A DNA stretch of 64,000 nucleotides, from assembly GCF_000718785.1 (NCBI RefSeq), contig NZ_JOCA01000001.1:372001-436000 (forward strand), in the 5' to 3' direction. The notes beneath the pieces were generated by a model. It saw only the letters and a program-made list of their open reading frames with translations, was not told the DNA's origin and made no database searches. This document shows, piece after piece, positions 18,492-27,205 of the stretch; position 1 is the first letter of the stretch; the number at the start of each line of letters is the position of its first letter. A program made the translations under genes and the position numbers. Source of the stretch: Streptomyces sp. NRRL WC-3626. GTDB lineage: Bacteria > Actinomycetota > Actinomycetes > Streptomycetales > Streptomycetaceae.

Positions 18492-19784
18492 TTACGCGCG
18501 ACCCGCGGTCTTCTGCGTCTTGCGCGTCACCGCGTCGATGACCACGGTCGCCAGCAGAACACCACCGGTGATCATGTACTGCACCGGCGAGGCGATCCCC
18601 TCGAGCGCCAGCCCGTACGTGATCGAGATGATCACCATCACACCCAGCAGCGCGTCCCACGTACGGCCGCGCCCGCCGAAGAGCGACGTACCGCCGATGA
18701 CCGCCGCGGCGATGACGTTCATCAGGAACTCACCGGTGCCCGCGCCCTGGTTGGCGGAGGCGATCTTCGACGCGACGAACAGACCGCCGATCGCGGCGAA
18801 CGTACCGGCGATCGCGAAGACCGAGATACGGACCATCTCGACGTTGATACCGGCACGGCGGGACGCCTCGACACTGCCGCCGAGCGCGAAGACCTTGCGG
18901 CCGTACGCGGTGCGGCGGAGCACGAAGTCCGTGAACACCAGGAACACGAGGAAGATCACCACGGCCAGGGGCAGGCCCTTGTACTGGTTGAAGACGATCG
19001 CGGCGGCGAACGCCAGGATCGCGAGCAGTACGGTCCGCACGATGATCTCGTTCAGCGGACGGGACGGCACACCGGCGGCCTCGCGGCGGCGGTTGTCGAA
19101 GAACGCGAGGAGGAAGTACCCCACGGTCGCGACGACCGCCAGGCCGTAGGCGGCGGCCACATCGCTGAAGTAGTAGCTGGTCAGCTTGACGACGATGCCC
19201 TCGGAGTCGAGGTTGATCGTGCCGTTGCTGCCCAGGATCTGCAGCATGAAGCCCTGCCAGAACAGCAGGCCGGCCAGGGTCACGGCGAAGGCCGGGACGC
19301 CGATGCGGGCGAAGATGAAGCCGTGGACGGCGCCGGCCACCGTGCCGGTGAGGATCGCCAGCACCAGGGCCAGGATCTCGTTCATGCCGTGGGTGACGTT
19401 CATGACCGCGAAGGCCGCGCCCGCGACACCGCTGACCGAGCCGACCGACAGGTCGATCTCGCCGAGCAGCAGGACGAAGACGATACCGACGGCGATCATG
19501 CCCGTGCCGACCATGGCGACGGACATGTCGGAGAAGTTGCCGGCGGTGAGGAAGTTGGAGTTCAGGCTGGTGAAGATGGCCCAGATGATCAGCAGGCCGA
19601 CCACGACGGGGATGGAGCCGAGGTCACCGGCCTTCATCTTCCGCTTGAACTCGTTCCAGTAGCCCGCGAGCCCCTGCTCGCGCACCAGCAGCCGGGGGTC
19701 GACCACGGTGACGGCCGCGGCGGCCGCCTCGGGGTTCTCGACTGCGTGGTCCCCGGTGGGGGTGGAGGTCTTTTCGGTGCTCAC
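18492..19784 (-). CDS. xylH: Sugar ABC transporter permease, XylH-like
   Basis: 430-residue integral membrane protein of the RbsC/XylH permease family, with about ten hydrophobic segments. Characteristic motifs are LLLGEIDLSVGSVSG, GVPAFAVTLAGLLFWQG, the cytoplasmic-loop EASRRAGIN and VIGGTSLFGGRGRTWDALLG. It forms the channel with the XylG ATPase and the XylF binding protein, probably for xylose. The GTG start overlaps the xylG stop (GTGA), so the two are co-translated. The first 35 residues are hydrophilic and variable. Order xylF-xylG-xylH next to rok7B7 matches the S. coelicolor arrangement (recalled). Confidence 0.92.
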   Translation of the reverse strand: MSTEKTSTPTGDHAVENPEAAAAAVTVVDPRLLVREQGLAGYWNEFKRKMKAGDLGSIPVVVGLLIIWAIFTSLNSNFLTAGNFSDMSVAMVGTGMIAVGIVFVLLLGEIDLSVGSVSGVAGAAFAVMNVTHGMNEILALVLAILTGTVAGAVHGFIFARIGVPAFAVTLAGLLFWQGFMLQILGSNGTINLDSEGIVVKLTSYYFSDVAAAYGLAVVATVGYFLLAFFDNRRREAAGVPSRPLNEIIVRTVLLAILAFAAAIVFNQYKGLPLAVVIFLVFLVFTDFVLRRTAYGRKVFALGGSVEASRRAGINVEMVRISVFAIAGTFAAIGGLFVASKIASANQGAGTGEFLMNVIAAAVIGGTSLFGGRGRTWDALLGVMVIISITYGLALEGIASPVQYMITGGVLLATVVIDAVTRKTQKTAGRA

Positions 19785-20563
19785 TTCTTGATCTCCCCAT
19801 TGGTGCGCGCCGCACGACGGGTCACGGCGTTGTCCGTGGCGCCCGTGATGGCGGAGATGATCTCTTCCTGCGAGGTCGACTTGACCTCGAAGACGCCGTT
19901 GTTGCGCCCGAGGCGCAGGACGGCGACCTTGTCCGCCACGGCCTTCACATCGGCCATGTTGTGGCTGATGAGGATGACGGCGTGGCCGCGCTCGCGCAGC
20001 CGCTCGACGAGGTCGAGGACCTGTGCGGTCTGCTCGACGCCGAGGGCGGCGGTGGGCTCGTCCAGGATCACCAGCTTCGGCTCGCCGAGCATGGACCGGG
20101 CGATGGCCACGACCTGGCGCTGACCGCCGGAGAGGGAGGCGATCGGGATGCGGACGCTGGGGATGCGGATCGACAGGGTGTCGAGGAGCTCGCGGGAGCG
20201 GCGCTCCATCTCCACCTCGTCCAGGACTCCGCGCCTGCGGAGCTCCCGGCCCAGGTAGAGGTTGCCGACGACATCGATGTTGTCGCACAGCGCGAGGTCC
20301 TGGTAGACCGTCGCGATGCCCAGGTTCTGGGCGTCGTGCGGCCTGCTGATCTGGACGGACTCGCCATCCCACTCGATGGATCCCTCATCGATGGGATGCA
20401 CGCCGGCGATCGTCTTGACCAGCGTGGACTTTCCGGCGCCGTTGTCGCCCACCAGGGCGACCACCTCACCGGCGTGGACCTCAAGCTCTACGTCGGTGAG
20501 CGCCTGGACGGCACCGAAACGCTTGGAGACCCCGCGCAACGCCAGCACGGGCGTAGCGGACAC
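19781..20563 (-). CDS. xylG: Sugar ABC transporter ATP-binding protein, XylG-like (single-domain)
   Basis: 260-residue ATPase. Walker A GDNGAGKS, Q-loop in TVYQDLAL, signature LSGGQRQ, Walker B KLVILDEPTAAL, switch His in ISHN. RbsA/XylG proteins in enterobacteria have two ABC domains; this one has a single domain, as is usual for actinobacterial versions. Start choice: an ATG at 20572 sits directly against AAGGAG with no spacer, so GTG 20563, nine bases after that site, is the likely start (VSATPVLAL). The stop overlaps xylH (GTGA). A 192-base gap with strong hairpins separates it from xylF upstream. Confidence 0.92.
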   Translation of the reverse strand: MSATPVLALRGVSKRFGAVQALTDVELEVHAGEVVALVGDNGAGKSTLVKTIAGVHPIDEGSIEWDGESVQISRPHDAQNLGIATVYQDLALCDNIDVVGNLYLGRELRRRGVLDEVEMERRSRELLDTLSIRIPSVRIPIASLSGGQRQVVAIARSMLGEPKLVILDEPTAALGVEQTAQVLDLVERLRERGHAVILISHNMADVKAVADKVAVLRLGRNNGVFEVKSTSQEEIISAITGATDNAVTRRAARTNGEIKK

Positions 20564-20633
20564 GTGAACCATCTCCTTCGCCGCCTGACCCGGCGGGAGG
20601 TTGTGCAGAGAAACTGGGGGGGGTGTTCCGTCC

Positions 20634-20675
20634 GGCGCCCCGCGTAGCTTGCGGGGCTGGTGTGTGCGGGGCGCC
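20634..20675 (-). other. Long stem-loop in the xylF-xylG spacer
   Basis: Perfect ten-base inverted repeat GGCGCCCCGC (20634-20643) and GCGGGGCGCC (20666-20675) with a 22-base loop. It lies between xylF and xylG on the same transcript, where such structures often protect the binding-protein mRNA or reduce read-through to the permease genes. Confidence 0.6.
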
Positions 20676-20704
20676 GGCGGAGCGTGTGGCAGTCGGTCCC
20701 GTGC

Positions 20705-20729
20705 GGGGAGTCCGGGTCACGGACTCCCC
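20705..20729 (-). terminator. Stem-loop just after xylF, probable partial terminator
   Basis: GGGGAGTCC (20705-20713) pairs perfectly with GGACTCCCC (20721-20729) across a seven-base loop, 27 bases past the xylF stop. Fits an attenuator that keeps the binding protein in excess over the membrane parts. Confidence 0.7.
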
Positions 20730-20755
20730 CGTGTGTCACGGGAGTCGAGGACTGC

Positions 20756-21868
20756 TTACTTGAGGCCGATCTTGTCGCAAGCGGCCTTGTACTTGTCCGT
20801 GCAGATCTCCTGGACGGTGTAGATGCCGTCCTTGATCACGGTGTCGTTGATGTTCTCGCTGGTCAGCGAGACGACCGGGACGAGCACGGAGGGGACGGCC
20901 TTGGTGGTGGGGCTGTCGACCTTGTCCTTGGCGATGGAGTCCAGCGACTTGCCCTGGGCCAGCAGCACGGCCATCTCCGCGGCCACGTTGGCCTCCTGCG
21001 GGTACGGCTTGTAGACGCTCATGTACTGCTCACCGGTGACGATGCGCTGCACACCCGCGAGCTCGGCGTCCTGGCCGGTGACCGGGATGTCGTCGATGCC
21101 GGCGGCCTTCAGGGCGGTGATGATGCCGCCCGCCATGCCGTCGTTGGCGGAGTAGACGCCGACGATCTTGTCCTTGCCGATGGCGGAGATGGCGCCCTCC
21201 ATGTTGGAGTTGGCGTTCTCCGGCTTCCACTCCTTGGTGTCGTACTCGCGGCCGACGTTCACCTTGCCGTCGAGGACGGAGTGCGCGCCTTCCTTGAAGA
21301 GCGCGGCGTTCGGGTCGGTGGAGGACCCGTTCATCATGACGATCTGGCCGTCCTTGGCCTTGTTGCCCAGGGCCTTGAGGAGGGCCTCGCCCTGCGTCTT
21401 GCCGACGGTCACGTTGTCGAACGAGGTGTAGGCGTCGATCGGACCCTCGGCGAGGCGGTCGAAGGCCACGATCGGGATGCCCGCGTCCTTGGCCTTCTTC
21501 ACCGAGCCGGCGATGGCCTTGGCGTCCACGGCGTCGATGATGAGAACGTCCACCTTGTTGGTGATCATCGTCTCGACCTGCTGGTTCTGCAGGCTGGCGT
21601 CCTGCTTGGCGTTGTTGTAGACAACCTCGCCCTTGTTGTTCGTGAGCTCCTTGACCTTCTTCTCGATCAAGGGCTTGTCGAACTTCTCGTACCGCGCGGT
21701 CTGGTTCTCCGGCAGGAGCAGACCGACCTTGATGTCATCGCCCTTCGCGGCGGAGTCGCCGGAGTCGCTCTTGTCGCCGGACTCGGCGGCGCTGCCACAA
21801 GCGGCGAGCGAGACGGCCATCGCACCGGCGGCGATGGCAAAGGCAGCACGACGCATACGCGTGTTCAC
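20756..21868 (-). CDS. xylF: Sugar-binding lipoprotein of ABC transporter, XylF-like
   Basis: 370-residue periplasmic-binding-protein type 1 lipoprotein. The signal peptide ends in the lipobox LAAC with Cys24. Mature motifs include VGLLLPENQTARYEKFD, VDVLIIDAVDA, IPIVAFDRLA and VYSANDGMAGGIITALK, all typical of XylF/RbsB proteins. Substrate is most likely xylose by gene order. GTG 21868 is chosen because GGGAGG lies nine bases upstream; longer readings add a non-signal leader. The gene follows rok7B7 by 122 bases on the same strand, with its own probable promoter in that gap. Confidence 0.92.
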   Translation of the reverse strand: MNTRMRRAAFAIAAGAMAVSLAACGSAAESGDKSDSGDSAAKGDDIKVGLLLPENQTARYEKFDKPLIEKKVKELTNNKGEVVYNNAKQDASLQNQQVETMITNKVDVLIIDAVDAKAIAGSVKKAKDAGIPIVAFDRLAEGPIDAYTSFDNVTVGKTQGEALLKALGNKAKDGQIVMMNGSSTDPNAALFKEGAHSVLDGKVNVGREYDTKEWKPENANSNMEGAISAIGKDKIVGVYSANDGMAGGIITALKAAGIDDIPVTGQDAELAGVQRIVTGEQYMSVYKPYPQEANVAAEMAVLLAQGKSLDSIAKDKVDSPTTKAVPSVLVPVVSLTSENINDTVIKDGIYTVQEICTDKYKAACDKIGLK

Positions 21869-21966
21869 TTCTAGGAACCTCCCTGACGAGGCCGCGTCGT
21901 TGCGGCCGAGGTGGCTGGAAGTCAACTCGGCCACACGTGCGACGTCAAGAAGTAAATCCTTAACGA

Positions 21967-21984
21967 GATGGCAACGGTGCCATC
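21967..21984. promoter_or_regulatory. Palindrome in rok7B7-xylF spacer, candidate operator
   Basis: Perfect seven-base arms GATGGCA (21967-21973) and TGCCATC (21978-21984) around ACGG, seven bases from the rok7B7 stop and about 100 bases upstream of the xylF GTG. Position suits control of xylF; which regulator binds is unknown, ROK7B7 being the nearest candidate. Confidence 0.5.
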
Positions 21985-21990
21985 CGTTCT

Positions 21991-23202
21991 CTAAGTGAAG
22001 GCAGGGGTCGCCACGGTGAGGGACCCCGTCGCGGTTCCGTCCAGAAGGGTCGAATCGCCCATCTCGCTCAGTGCGAGGGCGAGCGCTCCGAGCACCTCCG
22101 CACGGCCCCCAAGTGCCCCGGGGAGAACGGACAGTTGACGTGCCGCGCTGGGGATGGCGTAGCGGCCGACGGACTCCCGTATCGGTCCGAGCACCAGCTC
22201 ACCGGCCTCGGCGAGATCGCCGCCGAGGACCACCCGGCTCGGGTTCAGCAGGTTGCAGAGATTGGCGACCCCGCTGCCGATGTGGCGGCCCACGTCGGCG
22301 ATCACCCGGCGGCAGCCGGGGTCTCCGTCCCGTGCCAGCCGTACGACGCCCTCCATGGTGAGGTCGGTGCCGTGACTGGGCTGGAGCAAGGGAAGCACAT
22401 AACGCGCGGCCGTGAAGGTCTCCAGGCAGCCCCGGTTGCCGCAGCGGCAGACGGGACCGGACTCGTCGAGCGTGATGTGCCCGATCTCCCCGGCGGTGCC
22501 GCCGGGACCGCGATAGATCTTCCCGCTGATCACCAGGCCCGCGCCGACACCGCTCGCGACCTTGATGTAAGCAAGATCACGCACGCCCCGGCCGCTGCCC
22601 CAGACCATTTCGCCGAGGGCGCCGAGGTTGGCGTCGTTGTCCACGTGCACCGGCACGCCGAGCCGCCCCCGCAGCTCCTCGGCGGGCCTGGTGCCGGTCC
22701 AGCCGGGCAGGATCGCGGTCGAGCCCAGGGTCCCGGACTCCACGTCGATCGGCCCCGGTACGCCGAGACCGACTCCGGCGACCTTGGACGGGTCCACACC
22801 GGTGGCCTCGATCAGCCGTTTGACCAGCTGTTCCGCCCGGTCGAAGCCCTGGTCCGCGGAGGCGTCCACATCCAGCGGCTCGGACTCCTCGGCGAGCACC
22901 TGATGGGCGAGGTTCCCGACCGCGACCCGCAGATGGGTGTGCCCGAAGTCGACCCCGATCACGATGCCGGCGTCCCCGCTGAGCGAGACGCTGCGCGCCC
23001 GGCGGCCGCCCGCCGAGGTGGGGGTGACCTCGACCGTCCCGCCGTCCTTCAGTTCCCGGACGATGTTGGAGACCGTGGCCGCGGACAGACCGGTGGTCCT
23101 CGCGATCTCGGCCTGGGTGAGGGAACCCGCAAGACGTACTGCCCGGACGACCCGCTCCAGGTTGGCTCGGTGCAGCGACGACTGCGACCCCGGAGTCTCC
23201 AC
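21991..23202 (-). CDS. rok7B7: ROK-family transcriptional regulator, Rok7B7-like
   Basis: 403 residues. The N-terminal winged helix-turn-helix (about 15-65) contains LTQAEIARTTGLSAATVSNIVREL. It is followed by a sugar-kinase-like ROK domain with GVDFGHTHLRVAVGN, the zinc motif CRCGNRGCLE, GGTAGEIGH and VVLGGDLAEAGE. In S. coelicolor, Rok7B7 links xylose/carbon status to development and antibiotic production (recalled). It starts at GTG 23202 with AGGAGGT six bases before. It is placed between the xylFGH and ngcEFG transporters, so it may control either side. The ROK zinc site looks intact. Confidence 0.93.
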   Translation of the reverse strand: METPGSQSSLHRANLERVVRAVRLAGSLTQAEIARTTGLSAATVSNIVRELKDGGTVEVTPTSAGGRRARSVSLSGDAGIVIGVDFGHTHLRVAVGNLAHQVLAEESEPLDVDASADQGFDRAEQLVKRLIEATGVDPSKVAGVGLGVPGPIDVESGTLGSTAILPGWTGTRPAEELRGRLGVPVHVDNDANLGALGEMVWGSGRGVRDLAYIKVASGVGAGLVISGKIYRGPGGTAGEIGHITLDESGPVCRCGNRGCLETFTAARYVLPLLQPSHGTDLTMEGVVRLARDGDPGCRRVIADVGRHIGSGVANLCNLLNPSRVVLGGDLAEAGELVLGPIRESVGRYAIPSAARQLSVLPGALGGRAEVLGALALALSEMGDSTLLDGTATGSLTVATPAFT

Positions 23203-23331
23203 GACGACCTCCTGCGCGCGGGGGCCGCTTCGGTGAGGCCCCTCATGTCCAACTAGTGAACTCTAAGATGAGCCGTTCGGGTTGCCTCCCGTCAAGAGGT
23301 TGAACCGTTTCCGGGTCCACGCACACAGCGG

Positions 23332-23365
23332 CACGCGCCGCTCCCAGGGGCGGGAGCGGCGCGTG
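23332..23365 (-). terminator. Strong terminator downstream of ngcG
   Basis: Perfect 14-base stem CACGCGCCGCTCCC (23332-23345) with GGGAGCGGCGCGTG (23352-23365) and a six-base loop. It lies past the ngcG stop on the minus strand and isolates the ngc operon from the rok7B7 promoter. Confidence 0.85.
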
Positions 23366-23431
23366 TGCGAGGCGTTCCGGTGTGTCACTTCAAGGCCGTA
23401 CCGATCGGCCGTCGCGCGGCGGTACCGGTCG

Positions 23432-24367
23432 TCACTTCAGGGTGGCGGAGGTGAGTCCTGCCTGCACCTGCCGCTGGAAGGACAGGTAGACCACCAGCAT
23501 GGGCACCATGGCGATGGTCACGCCGGCGAAGAGCACCGGGAGGTCCGAGGCGTAGCCCTGCTGCTGCTGGAGCTGGATCAGTCCCTGGGTCAGCACATAG
23601 CGTTCCGGATCGTCTCCGCTCTGCGGCTGCATCAGCACCGTCGGCAGGATGTACTGGTTCCACTGGCCGAGGGTGTTGAAGATGCCGACGCTGAGCAGTC
23701 CGGGCTTGGCCATCGGGAGCATGACCTGGAAGAAGGTCCGGGTGTGCGAGGCGCCGTCGAGGATCGCCGCCTCGAAGACCGCCGAGGGCAGGGTCCGGAA
23801 GAAGGCGTGCATGAAGAACACCGTGAACGGCAGCGAGTAGGCGACGTAGACCAGCGCCAGGCCGTGGTAGGTGTTCAGCATGTCGAGCCGTTTGACCATG
23901 AAGAACAGCGGCACCAGGGCGAGGAAGACGGGGAACATCGCGCCCGCGACGAAGAAGAAGTACAGCAGGCGGTTGCCCCAGAACTCGTAGCGGGCCAGTA
24001 CGTACGCCGCCATGGAGCCGAGCAGCATGGTCAGCGGCACGGACATGACGAGGACGATCACCGTGCTGGTGAAGTAGTCCCCGATGCCCTTGTCCCAGGC
24101 GCGGGAGAACACACCCAGGTCCCAGTTCTGCGGCCAGCCGAAGGCGGACGCGCCGATCTGTGTGTCGGTCTTGAAGGAGCTGAGCACCAGCCACAGCAGC
24201 GGCAGCACGATCAGCACCGCCCACACGACGAGGAAGCCGTGCGAGAAGACGTTCAGCACGACGCCTTCGCCGCGCCGGTCGCCGGGGCGGACGGTGCCCT
24301 TGGCCACCGGCGGCGGGGGCGGGGTGGGGCCCCCGGTGGGGGCGGATTCCTTGAGGGGTGCGCTCAT
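23432..24367 (-). CDS. ngcG: Carbohydrate ABC transporter permease, NgcG/MalG-like
   Basis: 311-residue permease of the MalG family with about six membrane helices after a proline-rich cytoplasmic leader (residues 1-35). The ATPase-contact EAA motif is seen as FEAAILDGASHTRTFFQVMLP. Last gene of ngcE-ngcF-ngcG, 15 bases after ngcF. The system has no ATPase gene here, as usual in Streptomyces, where MsiK serves many sugar importers. In S. coelicolor the orthologous SCO6005-6007 system takes up N,N'-diacetylchitobiose or GlcNAc (recalled). Confidence 0.9.
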   Translation of the reverse strand: MSAPLKESAPTGGPTPPPPPVAKGTVRPGDRRGEGVVLNVFSHGFLVVWAVLIVLPLLWLVLSSFKTDTQIGASAFGWPQNWDLGVFSRAWDKGIGDYFTSTVIVLVMSVPLTMLLGSMAAYVLARYEFWGNRLLYFFFVAGAMFPVFLALVPLFFMVKRLDMLNTYHGLALVYVAYSLPFTVFFMHAFFRTLPSAVFEAAILDGASHTRTFFQVMLPMAKPGLLSVGIFNTLGQWNQYILPTVLMQPQSGDDPERYVLTQGLIQLQQQQGYASDLPVLFAGVTIAMVPMLVVYLSFQRQVQAGLTSATLK

Positions 24368-24382
24368 CGTCGTTACTCCGCC

Positions 24383-25312
24383 TCAGAACTCGATGCGCTC
24401 GCGACGGGTGGCGCGCAGCATGACCACGGACACGATCAGGGTGAGGAGCAGCATGACCACGCCCATGGCGCAGGCGTAGCCGCTCCGGCCGTACAGCAGG
24501 AAGTTCCGCATCATCACGGTCGACATGACCTCGCTGTGGTGGTCGGGGCCGCCGCCGTAGTCCCCGGCGGTCATGGTGGAGACCAGGATGAACATGTCCA
24601 TGGCAGCGATGCCGAGGTAGACCCAGGCGGTCTGCACGGAGTCCCACAGCAGGGGCAGGGTGATGCGGAAGAAGGACTGGGCGCGGCCGGCGCCGTCGAT
24701 CAGCGCGGCCTCGTAGATGTCCCGGGGAATGGACTGCATGGCGGCGGAGAACAGCACCAGATAGAAACCGACGCCGTGCCAGACGACCACCGCGACGAGT
24801 GCCCACAGCACGAAGTTCGGCTCGTTCAGCCATTCCACCGGACGGTCCGGGTCGACGAGCCCGAGTTTGATCAGAACGCCGTTGAGCATTCCGCCGCCGT
24901 CGCTGCGGTACACCGCTCCGAAGAGCACCGCCATGATGGCGAGCGACAGCACCTGCGGGAAGAAATAGACGACCCGGTAGTACTTCGATCCGGCGACTCC
25001 CGAGACACCTCCGGAACGTCCGCGTCCGCCCGCGTTCACCATGAAGGCGAAGAACAGCGCGAGCAGAATGGTGATCACCGGGATGAACACCAGGAACAGG
25101 ATGTTGTGCCAGATGGCACCCATGAAGACGTCGTCCTTGAACAACGCCGTGTAGTTGTCCAGGCCGACGAAACTGAAGGTCTGCGACTGGCCCTTCCAGT
25201 CGGTCAGTGAATAACCGAACGTCTGGATGTACGGCCAGATCACGAAGATCAGATAGAGCACCACGGGAAAGAAGAGGAATCCCGCGACGAACCGGTGCTG
25301 CCCTTTGCGCAT
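24383..25312 (-). CDS. ngcF: Carbohydrate ABC transporter permease, NgcF/MalF-like
   Basis: 309-residue MalF-type permease with six hydrophobic segments; EAA loop YEAALIDGAGRAQSFFRITLP. Start ATG 25312 (MRKGQHRFVAGFLFFP). It sits 77 bases after ngcE, and that gap holds a strong hairpin. It forms the translocation pore with NgcG. The substrate is inferred from the ngcE family and gene order, not from this protein itself. Confidence 0.9.
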   Translation of the reverse strand: MRKGQHRFVAGFLFFPVVLYLIFVIWPYIQTFGYSLTDWKGQSQTFSFVGLDNYTALFKDDVFMGAIWHNILFLVFIPVITILLALFFAFMVNAGGRGRSGGVSGVAGSKYYRVVYFFPQVLSLAIMAVLFGAVYRSDGGGMLNGVLIKLGLVDPDRPVEWLNEPNFVLWALVAVVVWHGVGFYLVLFSAAMQSIPRDIYEAALIDGAGRAQSFFRITLPLLWDSVQTAWVYLGIAAMDMFILVSTMTAGDYGGGPDHHSEVMSTVMMRNFLLYGRSGYACAMGVVMLLLTLIVSVVMLRATRRERIEF

Positions 25313-25340
25313 GGCGTTCCTGCCCCTGGGTGTGGCCGTT

Positions 25341-25368
25341 CCGGGCCGGGAGTCTCCTCCCGGCCCGG
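25341..25368 (-). other. Hairpin between ngcE and ngcF
   Basis: Perfect 12-base stem CCGGGCCGGGAG (25341-25352) and CTCCCGGCCCGG (25357-25368) with loop TCTC, in the ngcE-ngcF spacer. It probably attenuates or stabilises the message, raising NgcE over the permeases. Confidence 0.75.
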
Positions 25369-25389
25369 AGTGCGGTCGGTCGAGCGAGA

Positions 25390-26853
25390 TCAGTCGCGGT
25401 GGTTCTGCTTCGAGGCCGGGTCCTTGGCCTGCTTGTCGACCGCGGCCTGGGCGCGCTTGAGCCATTCCTTGGGCTGGATGCGCTTGGCCATCAGCTCGTT
25501 GGAGGCGTTCTCGATGGCGGTGCCCATCTCGCTGTACCACTCGGTGTACAGGAAGCGGAAGGTGTTGTCGCCGGCCGCCTTGGATGCCTCGACGGTGGAC
25601 TGGGTGCCCGGACGCAGCTGGACGTTCGGGTCGACGCCGTCCTTGAGGATGGTCAGCGAGTTCGCCTCCTTGGCGAACAGCGTGGACCACTCCTTGGAGA
25701 GCATCCTGCGCATGAACTCCTTGGCCGCGGGGAGGTTCTTGGCCTTGGACGGGATGATGAAGGGCTCACCGGAGCCGGCCCGGATCGCCTCGAACGGCAG
25801 CGCGCTGTCCGGCAGCAGCGGCATCGGCAGGAACTTCATGTCGAAGTCCTCCGGTGTCGTCTTGAGCTGCTCGTTCTCGAGCCAGGAACCGCTGGTGATG
25901 AAGGCGGCCTTGTACTGGTTCCAGCGGGTCTGCGACTCGGTGTGGGTCAGGCCGTTCGTACCGGGCATCAGATAGCCCTTCTCGACGACCTCGTAGACCG
26001 CCTCGATGGCCTCCTGCGCGGCGTCGGAGCCGACGAACGCCTTGGGGTCGAGGTTGTCGATCGCCTTCATGGCGTCCAGGCCGCCCTTCTTGGCGATCAG
26101 GTCCATGATGGCGACGTTGATGTAGTACGGGTACTTGCCCTGGTGGGCGAGGCCGCCGATGCCCTCGGACTTGGCGTCCTTGCAGATCGCGAGGAAGTCG
26201 TCCCAGGTCTTGGGCGCCTCCCAGCCCTTCTCCTCGAAGAGCTTGCCGGAGTACCACAGACCCCACACCGTGTAGATGTAGTTGAGGGCGACGACCTTGC
26301 CCTCCTGCATGCCGGCGTCGAGCGTGCCGGGGATGAGGGTGTCGCGGACCTTCGTGTCCGGGTCGTCGACCGACGGCGCGTCCAGTACCTCGGCGAGGTC
26401 GAGGAGCTGGCCGTTCTTGTGCAGGACGTCGATCGGGATCTGCTGGGCGCCGGAGTCGTCGACGATGTCCGGCGGGTTGCCCGCGTTGAACCGGGGCTGG
26501 AGCTTGCCCGTGATCTCCTGCGTCCCGGTGTGCACGGAGGTGACGTCCCACTGCTTCTTGAACGCGGCTTCCCACGCCTTGGCGTAGTCGTCGCCGTAAC
26601 CGCCCTTGAAGATGACGACGTCGAGTTTGCTGCCCTTTTTGACGCCGAACGGGTTGGACTCGGACGTCTTGCCCTCGTTGTCACCGGAGTTGTCGTCCCC
26701 GCCGCCACTGGCACACGCGGACAGGAAGCTCATCGCCGGTACGGAAACCAGGCCGAGCGCGGCGGACCGCTTGATCAGTGCGCGGCGCCCGACGCCGGCC
26801 GTGCTGTTCTCGGTGGAACCGGTGCCGTCGTTCTCGGCGGAAGTGGATCCCAT
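25390..26853 (-). CDS. ngcE: N-acetylglucosamine/chitobiose-binding lipoprotein, NgcE-like
   Basis: 487-residue extracellular solute-binding protein. The N-terminus has a twin-arginine-like stretch VGRRALIKRSAALG and a lipobox LSAC with Cys47, so it may be a Tat-exported lipoprotein. Mature sequence KLDVVIFKGGYGDDYAKAWEAAF and the downstream NPPDIVDDSGAQQIPIDVL are typical of the NgcE family. ATG 26853 is preferred to a TTG two codons upstream. It is the first gene of ngcEFG and diverges from the GH92 gene over 376 bases. In S. coelicolor the protein binds diacetylchitobiose (recalled). Confidence 0.9.
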   Translation of the reverse strand: MGSTSAENDGTGSTENSTAGVGRRALIKRSAALGLVSVPAMSFLSACASGGGDDNSGDNEGKTSESNPFGVKKGSKLDVVIFKGGYGDDYAKAWEAAFKKQWDVTSVHTGTQEITGKLQPRFNAGNPPDIVDDSGAQQIPIDVLHKNGQLLDLAEVLDAPSVDDPDTKVRDTLIPGTLDAGMQEGKVVALNYIYTVWGLWYSGKLFEEKGWEAPKTWDDFLAICKDAKSEGIGGLAHQGKYPYYINVAIMDLIAKKGGLDAMKAIDNLDPKAFVGSDAAQEAIEAVYEVVEKGYLMPGTNGLTHTESQTRWNQYKAAFITSGSWLENEQLKTTPEDFDMKFLPMPLLPDSALPFEAIRAGSGEPFIIPSKAKNLPAAKEFMRRMLSKEWSTLFAKEANSLTILKDGVDPNVQLRPGTQSTVEASKAAGDNTFRFLYTEWYSEMGTAIENASNELMAKRIQPKEWLKRAQAAVDKQAKDPASKQNHRD

Positions 26854-27123
26854 GCTCAAGTCCTCGCCTTCTCCAGGACTCAGGCGGTGAACCGGATCCT
26901 CCCCGGCACCGCGTTCGGGTCAAGCTGGGTCGTGCAGGAAGTGCGGCTGGTACGTGGTCGGGTGCGGTGAAGATGCCCCGGAGTGCCGACAGGTATAGTC
27001 CACTTCCCGCCGACGGAGCAAGATCGAATGCAAGGTTCACCTCCGGTCTTTTCCGAGTTGAGACCTCGCGGAAATATCCGGCTCCGCCGTGTTCACCGGC
27101 GGAAGAATCATTGCCGTTGGACC

Positions 27124-27138
27124 TGAATGCCGCATTCA
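27124..27138. promoter_or_regulatory. 15-base palindrome upstream of ngcE/GH92
   Basis: TGAATGC (27124-27130), centre C, GCATTCA (27132-27138): perfect seven-base arms with an odd centre, about 270 bases upstream of ngcE and 90 upstream of the GH92 gene. Candidate operator; regulator unknown. Confidence 0.45.
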
Positions 27139-27193
27139 ACCCCCTTGACACCACGCAGCACTTGACGCACTACTAGACCTTGCGCATCTCATT

Positions 27194-27205
27194 GACAACG
27201 TTGTC
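27194..27205. promoter_or_regulatory. GACAACGTTGTC palindrome upstream of GH92
   Basis: Perfect 12-base palindrome with central CG, 24 bases before the GH92 ATG. The form (AACGTT core) is that of a LacI/GalR-family operator, and at this position it would block initiation when bound. Confidence 0.65.

Noticed and set aside
27168..27182. Possible DasR (dre) site near CTAGACC
   Set aside because: Only one half of the TGGTCTAGACCA palindrome is present; the left half does not match.
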